DNA from: CAWULT01 sp963923455
Lineage (GTDB): Bacteria > Acidobacteriota > Vicinamibacteria > Vicinamibacterales > UBA2999
Reading direction: 5' to 3'
DNA length: 20,340 nt
NCBI GenBank assembly: GCA_963923455.1
Contig: CAWULT010000081.1
Coordinates: forward strand, 1 to 20,340
The notes beneath the pieces are model-generated. The model saw nothing but the letters and a program-made list of their open reading frames with translations, searched no databases and was not told where the DNA came from. Below are positions 7,465-15,533 of this stretch, piece by piece. The first letter of the stretch is position 1; each line of letters opens with the position of its first letter. The position numbers and the translations under genes were made by a program.

Positions 7465-7487
7465 GGGCTGGTCGGCTCCTTCGTGAC

Positions 7488-7505
7488 GGGCGCCCGAGGG
7501 CGCCC
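7488..7505 (-). promoter_or_regulatory. hairpin in the purE leader
   Basis: Two copies of the self-complementary octamer GGGCGCCC are spaced by 2 bases. They can pair as a GGGCGC/GCGCCC stem directly upstream of the purE ribosome site (GAAGGAG at 7482-7476 on the minus strand). It could affect purE translation or be only a stable stem. Confidence 0.35.
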
Positions 7506-7510
7506 GGGAA

Positions 7511-7528
7511 GCGAGGATTGTACCTCGC
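7511..7528 (-). promoter_or_regulatory. putative purEK promoter: -10-like hexamer inside a perfect dyad
   Basis: On the minus strand the hexamer TACAAT (5 of 6 matches to the -10 consensus) is flanked exactly by GCGAGG and CCTCGC, a perfect 6-6-6 inverted repeat. It lies about 50 bases before the purE GTG. No good -35 is seen at 17 bases. A dyad over a -10 box is a natural place for a repressor. Confidence 0.45.
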
Positions 7529-7628
7529 ACCCCGGCGCCGGGTGGCGCCTGGGACGAACGGCGGCGGCCGTCGCGGGATCTGGGAGAGAATGGCGAGGCA
7601 TCGCCCTCGGAACCACCAGGAGCCCTTC

Positions 7629-8978
7629 ATGCGCCGCAGGACCGCCCTGATCCTCCTCGTACTGACAGCCGTGTCGCTCGGCGCCCAGGCGCCCGACCGG
7701 CCGATCCACGTCGCCTATCGCCAGTTCACACTGGCCAACGGCCTCAACGTCATCCTGCACCGCGACTCGAGCGTGCCGGTCGTCGCGGTCAACGTCTGGT
7801 ATCACGTCGGCTCGGCCAACGAGCGGCCCGGGCGGACCGGCTTCGCCCATCTGTTCGAACACCTGATGTTCGAGGGCTCGAAGCACGTCAAGGAGGGCGA
7901 GTTCGACACCCTGCTCGAGGCCGCCGGCGGCGACAACAACGGGTCGACCACCAACGACCGCACCAACTACGTGATCGACGTGCCGGCAAACGCGCTCGAG
8001 CTGGCGCTGTATCTCGAGTCCGACCGCATGGGCTACCTGCTCGACACGATGTCGCCGCAGCGGGTCGACGGCCAGCGCGACGTGGTCAAGAACGAGCGCC
8101 GCCAGTCGTACGAGAACCAGCCGTACGGCATGGCATCGATCGAAATCGACAAGATGCTGTGGCCCGAGGGGCACCCGTACAACTGGCCGGTCATCGGGTA
8201 CATGGAGGATCTGACCGCGGCCAGCTACGACGACGTGGTCCGGTTCTTCAAGCAGTACTACGCGCCGGGCAATGCCAGCCTCGTGGTCGCGGGCGACATC
8301 GACCTCGTGCGGACGCAGGCGCTCGTGCAGAAGTGGTTCGGCGAGATCCCGGCCGGCCCGCCCGTGCCGCCGGTCACGGCGCCGCCGGCGGAGCTGACGT
8401 CGGTCAGGCGCAAGACACTGACCGACCGCGTGCAGCTGCCCCGGCTGTACCTGGCCTGGATCACGCCGAAGATCTTCGCGCCGGGCGACGCCGCGCTCGA
8501 CGTCGCGTCGTCGGTGCTGGCCGGCGGCAAGAACTCGCGGATCTACAAGCGACTCGTCTACGACGAGCAGATCGCCCAGGACGTCTCGGCGTACCAGGCG
8601 TCGGCGGCGCTCGGCAGCTCCTTCCAGATCGTGGCCACGGCACGGCCGGGCCACACGGCCGACGAGCTGCAGAAGGCCATCGACGAGGAGATCGCGCGGC
8701 TGAAACAGGCGCCTCCGGACGCCCGCGAGGTGCAGCGGGCGATCAACCAGATGGAAGCCTCCTTCTATCGGCGCCTCGAGCGCGTGGGCGGCTTCTACGG
8801 CAAGGCCAACCAGCTGAACCAGTACTACATGTCCGCGAACGGCAACCCGGACTTCTTCGCGCAGGACCTGGGGCGATACACGTCGCTGACGGCGTCGGAC
8901 GTGCAGGCCGCCATCGCCCGGTGGCTGCCCTCGGACGCACGGGTGGAGCTCGTCGTGGAGCCGGAGACCAACCGATGA
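7629..8978 (+). CDS. M16 zinc metallopeptidase, catalytic subunit, exported
   Basis: The 449-residue protein starts with a Sec signal peptide (ALILLVLTAVSLGAQA). The M16 inverted zinc motif HxxEH is HLFEH at residues 74-78, with the third ligand probably Glu156 in the KNERRQSYENQPYG stretch, about 78 residues on, as the family requires. The C-terminal M16 domain follows (AGGKNSRIYKRLVYDEQIAQ region). The start ATG has AGGAG 6 bases upstream and is preferred over upstream in-frame ATGs that would put a long Arg-rich tail before the signal peptide. The stop overlaps the ATG of a second M16 gene. Known M16B proteins of this kind act as periplasmic or envelope peptidases on small proteins or peptides, often as heterodimers; the substrate here is unknown. 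Confidence 0.92.
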   Translation: MRRRTALILLVLTAVSLGAQAPDRPIHVAYRQFTLANGLNVILHRDSSVPVVAVNVWYHVGSANERPGRTGFAHLFEHLMFEGSKHVKEGEFDTLLEAAGGDNNGSTTNDRTNYVIDVPANALELALYLESDRMGYLLDTMSPQRVDGQRDVVKNERRQSYENQPYGMASIEIDKMLWPEGHPYNWPVIGYMEDLTAASYDDVVRFFKQYYAPGNASLVVAGDIDLVRTQALVQKWFGEIPAGPPVPPVTAPPAELTSVRRKTLTDRVQLPRLYLAWITPKIFAPGDAALDVASSVLAGGKNSRIYKRLVYDEQIAQDVSAYQASAALGSSFQIVATARPGHTADELQKAIDEEIARLKQAPPDAREVQRAINQMEASFYRRLERVGGFYGKANQLNQYYMSANGNPDFFAQDLGRYTSLTASDVQAAIARWLPSDARVELVVEPETNR

Positions 8979-10432
8979 CCGTCTCGTCACGATTCCTGCT
9001 GCCCGCCGCCACGCTGGTGGTGCTGATTGGCGGCCTGATGACGGGGCTGCCGCGTGGGCCGGTCGCCGCGGACCGTTCCCGGCCGCCGAGGCTCGGATCG
9101 CCGCAGGCGCTGCACCTGTCGCCGGTGGCGCGCGCCACGCTCTCCAACGGGCTCCCGGTGTGGCTGGTGGAGTCGCACGAGGTGCCGCTCGTGCAGGTCA
9201 ACCTCGTCGTCCACGCCGGCAGCGCCGACGACCCGGCCGGACGGTTCGGCCTGGCCAGCCTGACGGCCGCGATGCTGGACGAGGGCGCGGGCGGCCGCAC
9301 GGCGCTGCAGATCGCCGACGAGGTGGAGTACCTGGGCGCGTCGCTCGCGACGGGCAGCTCGTTCGACGCATCGGCCGTGCGCCTCAACGTCCCCGTCTCG
9401 CGGCTCGGCGCGGCGCTGCCGCTGATGGCGGACGTGGCCGTGCGCCCGACCTTCCCCGAGGACGAGCTGAACCGCCTGCGGCAGGAGCGGCTGACCGCCC
9501 TGATCCAGACCAAGTCGGATGCGGCGGCGCTCGTCCCGCTCGCGTTCGCGCGCGCCGTGTTCGGGCCCGAGCACCGGTTCGGCACCGGGGCCGTCGGCAC
9601 CGAGGCGACGCTGAAGGCGTTCACGACCGCGGACCTGGCGGCCTTCCACGCCGCGCGGTTCCAGCCCTCGAATGCCACGCTGATCGTGTCGGGCGACGTC
9701 ACGATGGCCGCGCTCCTGCCGCGGCTCGAGGAGGCCTTCGGCGGCTGGAAGTCGCAGGGCCCGGTGGCGCGGGCCGACGTACCGCCCGCGCCCCAGCTGA
9801 CGGCCGGCAGCATCACGATCGTCGACATGCCCTCGGCCGAGCAGTCGCAGATCCGCCTCGGATGGGTGGGGGTGGCCCGCGACACGCCCGACTACTTCGT
9901 GCTGCAGGTGCTGAACACGATCCTGGGCGGCTCGTTCACCTCGCGCCTCAACCAGAACCTGCGCGAGGCGCACGGCTACTCGTACGGCGCCAGCTCCCGC
10001 TTCGACATGCGCCGGTCGCCGGGGCCGTTCCTGGCGGGCGCGGGCGTGCAGACGGACAAGACGGCCGAGGCGCTGCGCGAGTTCTTCAACGAGCTGAACG
10101 GCATCTCGAAGCCCGTCGGCGCCGAGGAACTGACGAAGGCCAAGAACTACCTGGCGCTCGGTTTTCCGGCCGAATTCGAGACGACCGACGACCTGTCGGA
10201 GCACCTCGAGGAGCTGGCAGTCTACAGGCTCCCCGACGACTTCTTCGCGTCGTACGTGGCGAACATCCAGGCCGTCACGGCGGACCAGGTCCGCGCCGCG
10301 GCCGAGCGCTACATCCGGCCTGGCTCGTTCGCCGTCGTCGTCGTCGGCGACCGCGCGAAGATCGAGCCGGGCATCCGCGCACTGGGCCTCGGCCCCGTGC
10401 GCACGATCTCCGTCGATGAGGCACTGCCATGA
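8975..10432 (+). CDS. M16 peptidase-like protein, non-catalytic partner, exported
   Basis: This 485-residue protein starts with a hydrophobic export signal (FLLPAATLVVLIGGLMTGL) and its ATG overlaps the stop of the active M16 gene (ATGA). The fold matches M16 throughout, but the HxxEH positions read S-L-T-A-A (residues 95-99, in the GLASLTAAMLDEG stretch), so zinc binding and catalysis are lost. It keeps the C-terminal substrate-binding Arg/Tyr type segment, NLREAHGYSYGASSRF. The active partner lacks that segment, so the two are complementary, as in the mitochondrial processing peptidase alpha/beta pair. A heterodimer is therefore likely. Its own stop overlaps the start of the DinB-like gene. 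Confidence 0.92.
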   Translation: MTVSSRFLLPAATLVVLIGGLMTGLPRGPVAADRSRPPRLGSPQALHLSPVARATLSNGLPVWLVESHEVPLVQVNLVVHAGSADDPAGRFGLASLTAAMLDEGAGGRTALQIADEVEYLGASLATGSSFDASAVRLNVPVSRLGAALPLMADVAVRPTFPEDELNRLRQERLTALIQTKSDAAALVPLAFARAVFGPEHRFGTGAVGTEATLKAFTTADLAAFHAARFQPSNATLIVSGDVTMAALLPRLEEAFGGWKSQGPVARADVPPAPQLTAGSITIVDMPSAEQSQIRLGWVGVARDTPDYFVLQVLNTILGGSFTSRLNQNLREAHGYSYGASSRFDMRRSPGPFLAGAGVQTDKTAEALREFFNELNGISKPVGAEELTKAKNYLALGFPAEFETTDDLSEHLEELAVYRLPDDFFASYVANIQAVTADQVRAAAERYIRPGSFAVVVVGDRAKIEPGIRALGLGPVRTISVDEALP

Positions 10433-10956
10433 GCACCACGACCGAACTGCCGGAATCACCGTCGACCGCCTCGCTCGGCCTGGCCGAGTTGCTCGACTAC
10501 TCGGATCACGAGCGCCGCAAGTGGCAGCTGTGGGTCGAGGCCGACCCGTCGCGCCTGAAGATCCCGTTCCACGCGGCCGGCCGCTTCGCGACGATCGGTC
10601 ACGTGCTCGACCACGTCTTCCTGGTGGAGCGCCGCCACCTGGCACGGCTCGAAGGGGGCACGGCTCCGGAGGCGACGGGTGTCACCGCCGACGACGCCGA
10701 GGGCCTGTTCGACTACGCCAACTTCGTGCGCGCCGACTTCCGGCACTACCTCTCGGAGCTGAACGGCGCGCTCGGCGCCGAGACGCTCACGTTCACGGCG
10801 ACGGGCGGCTCGTTCAGCATGACGCGGCGCAAGCTCGCCTGCCACGTGCTCCTCCACGAGATTCGACACCTGGCGCAGATCGCGTACGCGGCGCGTCAGG
10901 CCGGCGTCGAGCCGCCGCCGGAGCTGGACCTGATCTTCTTCCGGGAGATGGCGTGA
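10429..10956 (+). CDS. DinB/YfiT-like four-helix metal-binding protein
   Basis: The 175-residue protein has the DinB-superfamily pattern: a helix with HVLDHVFLVERRH (His58/His62), and a later helix LLHEIRHLAQI with His143 and His147, giving the usual three-His metal site. Members include thiol-dependent S-transferases and many of unknown function. The start ATG overlaps the stop of the non-catalytic M16 gene, and the stop overlaps the next ATG (TGATG), so it sits inside one operon between the peptidase pair and the arsS-type genes. No signal peptide is present, so it is probably cytosolic. A link to thiol chemistry is inference. Confidence 0.8.
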   Translation: MSTTTELPESPSTASLGLAELLDYSDHERRKWQLWVEADPSRLKIPFHAAGRFATIGHVLDHVFLVERRHLARLEGGTAPEATGVTADDAEGLFDYANFVRADFRHYLSELNGALGAETLTFTATGGSFSMTRRKLACHVLLHEIRHLAQIAYAARQAGVEPPPELDLIFFREMA

Positions 10957-11282
10957 TGTACTACCACGCGAAGGACCTGGCCCACTTTCCCGACATGGGG
11001 AAGGAGGCGCCCGAGCTGTGGCAGAAGTTCAGCGAGTGGTACGCCGCCGTCTTCAAGGAGGGCGCGCTGACCGAGCGCGAGAAGGCGCTCATCGCGCTGG
11101 CCGTCGCGCACGCCGTGCAGTGTCCGTACTGCATCGACGCCTACACGACGGCCAGTCTCGAGAAGGGCTCGACGCCCGAGCAGATGACCGAGGCGGTGCA
11201 CGTGGCCGCCGCGATCCGCGGCGGGTCGTCGCTCGTCCACGGCGTCCAGATGCGCAACCACATCGACAAGCTGTCGATGTAA
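10956..11282 (+). CDS. AhpD/carboxymuconolactone-decarboxylase-like protein, ArsS-associated type
   Basis: The 108-residue protein has the AhpD-type core: a helix LTEREKALIALAVAHAVQ leading to CPYC (Cys56/Cys59), then IDAYTTASLEKG and HVAAAIRGGSSLVHG. The CxxC pair suggests redox (peroxidase-like) chemistry. The His that often follows CxxC four residues later is Tyr63 here. It is directly upstream of the arsS-type gene, and a protein of this family (arsenosugar biosynthesis-associated peroxidase-like) is known to travel with arsS. It starts at an ATG overlapping the stop of the DinB-like gene. Confidence 0.85.
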   Translation: MYYHAKDLAHFPDMGKEAPELWQKFSEWYAAVFKEGALTEREKALIALAVAHAVQCPYCIDAYTTASLEKGSTPEQMTEAVHVAAAIRGGSSLVHGVQMRNHIDKLSM

Positions 11283-11293
11283 CGATCGCTGCC

Positions 11294-12355
11294 GTGGGCC
11301 TCCGGACGCTCCTGAACGCCCGCAGTCCGCTGGCGGCACCGGCACGGCAGCGCGAGGTGCTCGCCGCGCTGCCGCTGGCCCGCACGTTCGGTCAGGCCGC
11401 AGCGGCGGCGGGGCACGGGCCGCTCCGGGCCGCCGGCGTCCACGTCCTCCAGATCAACGTCGGCCGGCGCTGCAACCAGGCGTGCCGGCACTGTCACGTC
11501 GACGCGGGGCCCGACCGGACCGAGGTGATGACCGACGCGGTCGTCGAGGCCTGCCTCCACCTGCTCGAGACGAGCGAGATCCCGACGCTCGACGTCACCG
11601 GGGGCGCGCCGGAGCTCCACCCCCGGTTCCGCGAGATCGTGCGCCGCGCGCGGGCGGCCGGCCGGCACGTGATCGACCGGTGCAACCTCACCATCACCCA
11701 GCTGCCCAACTACGCCGACCTGCCGGCGTTCCTGGCGGAACACCAGGTGGAAATCGTGGCCTCGCTGCCCTCGTTCGCGGCCCGGCTCACCGACACCCAG
11801 CGCGGCGACGGGGTGTTCGAGGCGTCGATCGCCGCGTTGTGCCGCCTGAACGCGCTCGGGTACGGCGTCGAGGGGAGCGGCCTCCTGCTGAACCTGGTGA
11901 CGAATCCGGTGGGTGCCTTCCTGCCGGCCCCGCAGGCGTCGCTCGAGGCGGACTGGAGGCGTGAGCTGAAGCGGCGCTTCGGCGTGAGCTTCACGCGGCT
12001 CTTCACCATCACCAACATGCCCATCAGCCGGTATCTCGAGTTCCTGGAGGCGTCGGGCAACCTGCAGGGCTACATGGAGAAGCTGGTGGCGGCATTCAAC
12101 CCCGCGGCCGTCAGCGGGCTGATGTGCCGGACCACCCTGTCGGTGGGCTGGGACGGACGCCTCTACGACTGCGACTTCAACCAGATGATCGACCTGGCCG
12201 TGGACGGTGCCGCGCCGCAGACCGTGTTCGACGCAGAACGTCTGGCCGCCCCTGGAGACCCGGCCCTCACCGCACGCCGCATCGCCGTCGGGCCGCACTG
12301 CTTCGGCTGCACGGCCGGCGCCGGGTCGAGCTGCGGCGGCGCGATCGCCTCCTGA
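11294..12355 (+). CDS. arsS: radical SAM protein of the ArsS family
   Basis: ArsS-family enzymes are radical SAM proteins linked to arsenosugar synthesis, joining a dimethylarsenic group with a 5'-deoxyadenosyl moiety. The radical SAM cluster motif is CNQACRHC (Cys60, Cys64, Cys67) followed by HVDAGPDRTEVM. The family-specific C-terminal part (DUF3641 type) is clear: NLVTNPVGAFLPAPQ, FTITNMPISR, LMCRTTLSVGWDGRLYDCDFNQM and the terminal HCFGCTAGAGSSCGG (Cys336, Cys339, Cys347), likely extra cluster ligands. Some family members are selenoproteins; all relevant sites here are read as Cys and no in-frame TGA is seen. The start is the first in-frame GTG after the AhpD-like stop; no clear ribosome site is seen, so the N-terminus is uncertain. 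No arsM is in the window. Confidence 0.88.
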   Translation: MGLRTLLNARSPLAAPARQREVLAALPLARTFGQAAAAAGHGPLRAAGVHVLQINVGRRCNQACRHCHVDAGPDRTEVMTDAVVEACLHLLETSEIPTLDVTGGAPELHPRFREIVRRARAAGRHVIDRCNLTITQLPNYADLPAFLAEHQVEIVASLPSFAARLTDTQRGDGVFEASIAALCRLNALGYGVEGSGLLLNLVTNPVGAFLPAPQASLEADWRRELKRRFGVSFTRLFTITNMPISRYLEFLEASGNLQGYMEKLVAAFNPAAVSGLMCRTTLSVGWDGRLYDCDFNQMIDLAVDGAAPQTVFDAERLAAPGDPALTARRIAVGPHCFGCTAGAGSSCGGAIAS

Positions 12356-12425
12356 GGGGAGCGCGCCCGGAGGACGCGTGCGAGCGGCATCCGCGCTGCC
12401 CGGGTTGAAGGACAATAGAGGGTCG

Positions 12426-13226
12426 ATGCCCTCGACCACGGCCCCCGCCACCGCCGCCGAGTACGACCGCTTCGCCGACATCTACGGCGTCTGGACGGAC
12501 ACGGCCGCATCGACGCGCGCGAACCTGCCCTTCTACGTCGACGAGTACCTGGCCGCCGAGGGCCCCGTCGTCGAGCTCGGCGTCGGCGACGGCCGCATCG
12601 CCGTGGAGGCGGCGGCCCTCGGATGCCGCCTGATCGGCATCGACGTCTCCGAGGCGATGCTGCGGCTGTGCCGCGCGCGCGCCGAGGCACGCGGCGTCGC
12701 GGACCGGCTGGCGCTGCTGGCGGGTGACTTCCGGACGTTCTCGCTCGACCGGCCGGCGGGCCTGATCGCGCTGCCGTACCACAGCCTCGGCCATCTGGTG
12801 ACGCCCGCCGCGAAGCGCGACGCGCTGTCCCGCGTGTACGCGCAGTTGCGGCCGGGCGGCCGCTTCGTGTTCGATGACTTCCTGATGACCGCCGCGCTGA
12901 AGGCGCACATGCGCCAGGTGCAGCTGCGCGCCGCGTATCGCGGCGAGGACGGCGCGGAGCGGCTCCTCTGGGTGACGTCGCTGCTCGACGACGCGGCACA
13001 GACGATGACCGTCGTCACCTGGGAGGACGCGCTCGACGCCGACGGCGTGCTGGCGCGTCGGCAGTACCGCCGCCTGAGCCTGAGCTGGCTCGATCCGGAG
13101 CAGGCGCGCGGCCTGCTGGTCGCCGCCGGCTTCGCCATCGAGGCGTGCTACGGCGACTTCGCGCGGACGCCGTTCGACCCGGCCACGGCTCACGAACAGG
13201 TCTGGATTGCCCGCAGGCCGGCCTGA
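12426..13226 (+). CDS. class I SAM-dependent methyltransferase
   Basis: The 266-residue protein has the class I methyltransferase order: motif I VVELGVGDGRIAVEAA (48-63), an acidic loop GIDVSEAMLRLCRARA, GDFRTF, and the post-motif LPYHSLGHL and LRPGGRFVFDDF strands. The C-terminus (LSWLDPEQARGLLVAAGF) is typical of small-molecule methyltransferases of the Methyltransf_25 type. The substrate is not evident. It lacks the conserved Cys residues expected for an ArsM arsenite methyltransferase, so I do not assign that role in spite of the neighbouring arsS. A 70-base gap separates it from arsS; a GACAAT hexamer at 12411-12416 could be a weak -10 for a nearly leaderless transcript. Confidence 0.85.
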   Translation: MPSTTAPATAAEYDRFADIYGVWTDTAASTRANLPFYVDEYLAAEGPVVELGVGDGRIAVEAAALGCRLIGIDVSEAMLRLCRARAEARGVADRLALLAGDFRTFSLDRPAGLIALPYHSLGHLVTPAAKRDALSRVYAQLRPGGRFVFDDFLMTAALKAHMRQVQLRAAYRGEDGAERLLWVTSLLDDAAQTMTVVTWEDALDADGVLARRQYRRLSLSWLDPEQARGLLVAAGFAIEACYGDFARTPFDPATAHEQVWIARRPA

Positions 13227-13256
13227 GCGCCGCGCGGGACGGGAGACGACGCTCGC

Positions 13257-13616
13257 ATGATCGGAACGACGGGGCTCAGGAACCTCCGGGTGGACTGTAT
13301 CGTGGGCATCTACGCCCACGAGCGCCAGGCGACGCAGCCGGTGTTCATCGACGTGGAGCTCGACTACGACTTCGCGGCGCCGGCCGCCTCGGACGCCATC
13401 GCCGACGCGGTGGACTACGACGGCGTGGCGTCCGGGCTCTCCGAGCTGCTGCAGCGCCGGCAGTACCAGCTGATCGAGACGATGGCCGAGGAGGCCGCTG
13501 CGCTCCTCCTGGCGCGCGCCGCGGCCGTCACGGCGGTCCGCCTCGAGATCCGCAAGCCCGAGGCGGTGCCCGCCGCCGCCTGCTCCTTCGTCCGCCTGGA
13601 GCGCCGGCGCGCATGA
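13257..13616 (+). CDS. folB: dihydroneopterin aldolase FolB family
   Basis: FolB cleaves dihydroneopterin to 6-hydroxymethyl-dihydropterin and glycolaldehyde in folate synthesis. The 119-residue length is standard. The expected residues are all present: Glu22 in GIYAHERQ, Tyr54 in VDYDGV, Glu74 in QLIETMAEE and Lys100 in IRKPEAVP. The related epimerase FolX has a similar fold, so an epimerase or mixed activity cannot be ruled out. The stop overlaps the start of the reductase gene (ATGA), so the two are coupled. Confidence 0.9.
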   Translation: MIGTTGLRNLRVDCIVGIYAHERQATQPVFIDVELDYDFAAPAASDAIADAVDYDGVASGLSELLQRRQYQLIETMAEEAAALLLARAAAVTAVRLEIRKPEAVPAAACSFVRLERRRA

Positions 13617-14344
13617 GCACCCACAACCCGAACCCGGTCGCCGTCGTCACCGGCGGCGCGCGCCGGCTGGGCCGCCACCTCGCCGAGACGCTTGCCGGGC
13701 GCGGGTACGACATCGTGGTGCTCTGCCGGGTGATCGACGACGACGCGCGCGCACTCGAGTCCACGGTGGCCGCGCTGGGCCGGCGGGGCCGGGCACGGGC
13801 GGTGGACGTGGGCCGCGAGCCGCAGGTCGCCGCGGCGTTCGACGAGATCGCGCGCACCGACGGCCGCGTCGATCTGCTGATCAACAACGTCGGCAACTAC
13901 AACCCGCAGCACGTGACGCGGCTCGACCCGGCGGTCTGGGACGCGACGATCGCCTCCAATCTCTCCGGCGCGTACTACTGCTGTCACCACGCGCTCAAGC
14001 TGATGGGTCCCGGCAGCAACATCGTCAACATCGGGATGGCCGGCCTCGAGGGCAATCGCGCCAGCGCGCACGGTGTCGACTACTTCGTCAGCAAGACCGG
14101 CATGCTCGTGCTGACCCGGGCCCTCGCCGCCGGCTATGCCGACCGGCAGATCCGCGTGAACATGGTGTCGCCGGGGCAGCTCGAGAATTCGGTCGACCTG
14201 CCGCCTCCCGACGAGATCGGGGCGTGGGTGCCGCTCGGGCGGGCCGGCCGCCTCGACGAGGTCGCCGACGCGGTCGTCTACCTGTTGGGGGCGTCGTACG
14301 TCACCGGAGTCAATCTCGACGTGGCCGGCGGCTACCGCCTCTAG
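13613..14344 (+). CDS. short-chain dehydrogenase/reductase, possibly a pterin reductase
   Basis: The 243-residue protein is a classical SDR: nucleotide loop TGGARRLG (13-20), NNVGN (91-95), Asn116 and the YxxxK pair Tyr157/Lys161. The TGxxxRxG form with Arg in the loop is the one known from pteridine reductase PTR1 and E. coli FolM, and the gene overlaps folB, which together suggest a dihydropterin/dihydrofolate-type reductase that uses NADPH. The usual catalytic Ser 13 residues before the Tyr is not there; the position is Gly144 (PTR1-type enzymes have Asp at this site). Function in tetrahydropterin or folate reduction is therefore plausible but not proven. Confidence 0.8.
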   Translation: MSTHNPNPVAVVTGGARRLGRHLAETLAGRGYDIVVLCRVIDDDARALESTVAALGRRGRARAVDVGREPQVAAAFDEIARTDGRVDLLINNVGNYNPQHVTRLDPAVWDATIASNLSGAYYCCHHALKLMGPGSNIVNIGMAGLEGNRASAHGVDYFVSKTGMLVLTRALAAGYADRQIRVNMVSPGQLENSVDLPPPDEIGAWVPLGRAGRLDEVADAVVYLLGASYVTGVNLDVAGGYRL

Positions 14345-14368
14345 CACCGTGCCGGTCCCGACCCGCGG

Positions 14369-15520
14369 ATGACGAGCGCCAGCGAGCTGCTGCCCCTGTG
14401 GGACCGGCAGGCCGAATGGGCGCGGCGGCTCGCGATGATCCGCGAGGCGCGGTCGTTCCTCTACCTGTCGACGTACTACCTGGAGTACGACGACTACGGG
14501 ATCGCGCTGCTGACGGCCCTCCAGGAAGCCCAGGCCCGCGGCGTCGCGGTCAACCTGCTCGTCGACGGCTTCGGCCAGCGCCTCGGCGGCGTGCTGATGA
14601 CCCGCGCGCAGCGGACCTCGCTCGACGAACGGCTCGAGGAGCTGCGCGCGGCCGGCGGCGTCGTCACCGTCTACCAGCCGCCGGAGCGGCTGCAGAGAGC
14701 GCTGGGCGGCGGACAGCACGTCAAGATTCAGGTGTCCGAGGCGGGCGAGGCCATCTTCGGCAGCAGCAACGTCACGCGCACCTCGTTCGAGAAGTGGAAC
14801 GAGTATTCGGTGGCGCTGCGAGGCCCCGTGACGGCGCGGCTGCTCGAGAGCTACGCCGACATCGGCGGCACGGTGTCGCCCGCGCACGTGGCGCACCTCG
14901 AGGCCCTGGCGAGCGGCCCCGGAGCCGACCTGGCGCTGGACTACTGGATCTGCAATCCGAATGCGTGGCAGGGATGGTGGGGCCCGATCGGGTGGCAGGG
15001 GTCCAACGTCGTCACCAGCCGCCTCGTCGACATGATGGACGCCGCGCGGGAGTCCATCCTGATCACGAGCTTCTACTTCAAGCCGGTCGAGCCGCTGCTG
15101 GCGGCGCTCGAACGCGCGGCCGGCCGGGGCGTGCACGTCGAGATCCACCATTCGCACCGCGACGCGCTGCCGGCGACGGACCTGGCATGGATCGCGGCGG
15201 CGGTGGGCTACGGCCGGCTGCTCGGCGCCGGCGTCCGCGTGTTCGAGAACCGGCAGGGCGAGCACTCCAAGATCGTGCTCGTCGACGATGCCTGGGTGGC
15301 CTTCGGCAGCTACAACTTCGAGGACGCCGCCCACGACCGGCTGGCCGAGGCGATGCTGGCGAGCCGCGACGCGCGGGCGATCGCGCCGGCGCGGGCGATC
15401 TTCGACGAGGTGCGCCGGCAGCCCCACAACGTGCCGGTCACGCCGGACGCGTTGTCGGCGCTGCCGGCGGGCCTGCGCGCCAGGATGGCGCTGCTCGGGC
15501 GATTCAAACGGTGGATGTAG
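14369..15520 (+). CDS. phospholipase D superfamily protein (cardiolipin-synthase-like)
   Basis: The 383-residue protein has two PLD half-domains. The first HxKx4D-like motif is at residues 117-124 (H-V-K-I-Q-V-S-E) with Glu in place of Asp, followed by IFGSSNVTRTS. The second is canonical, HSKIVLVD at 299-306, followed by VAFGSYNFED. The N-terminal half has the YLSTYYLEYDDYG and VNLLVDGFGQR strands usual for bacterial cardiolipin synthases. There is no signal peptide or strong membrane segment, so a soluble or peripheral enzyme is likely; phosphatidyl transfer or hydrolysis are the obvious roles. It follows the SDR after 24 bases and precedes a CYTH-like gene. Confidence 0.88.
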   Translation: MTSASELLPLWDRQAEWARRLAMIREARSFLYLSTYYLEYDDYGIALLTALQEAQARGVAVNLLVDGFGQRLGGVLMTRAQRTSLDERLEELRAAGGVVTVYQPPERLQRALGGGQHVKIQVSEAGEAIFGSSNVTRTSFEKWNEYSVALRGPVTARLLESYADIGGTVSPAHVAHLEALASGPGADLALDYWICNPNAWQGWWGPIGWQGSNVVTSRLVDMMDAARESILITSFYFKPVEPLLAALERAAGRGVHVEIHHSHRDALPATDLAWIAAAVGYGRLLGAGVRVFENRQGEHSKIVLVDDAWVAFGSYNFEDAAHDRLAEAMLASRDARAIAPARAIFDEVRRQPHNVPVTPDALSALPAGLRARMALLGRFKRWM

Positions 15521-15533
15521 GGAGGGAGGCACG

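Noticed and set aside
7498..7628. A longer purE or M16 N-terminus using upstream in-frame starts
   Set aside because: Good ribosome sites and the signal peptide position support the inner starts at 7464 (minus) and 7629 (plus); the extensions show no family similarity.
12426..13226. The methyltransferase as ArsM next to ArsS
   Set aside because: It lacks the conserved Cys residues expected for arsenite binding and its C-terminal half does not match ArsM; it is left as a general class I methyltransferase.
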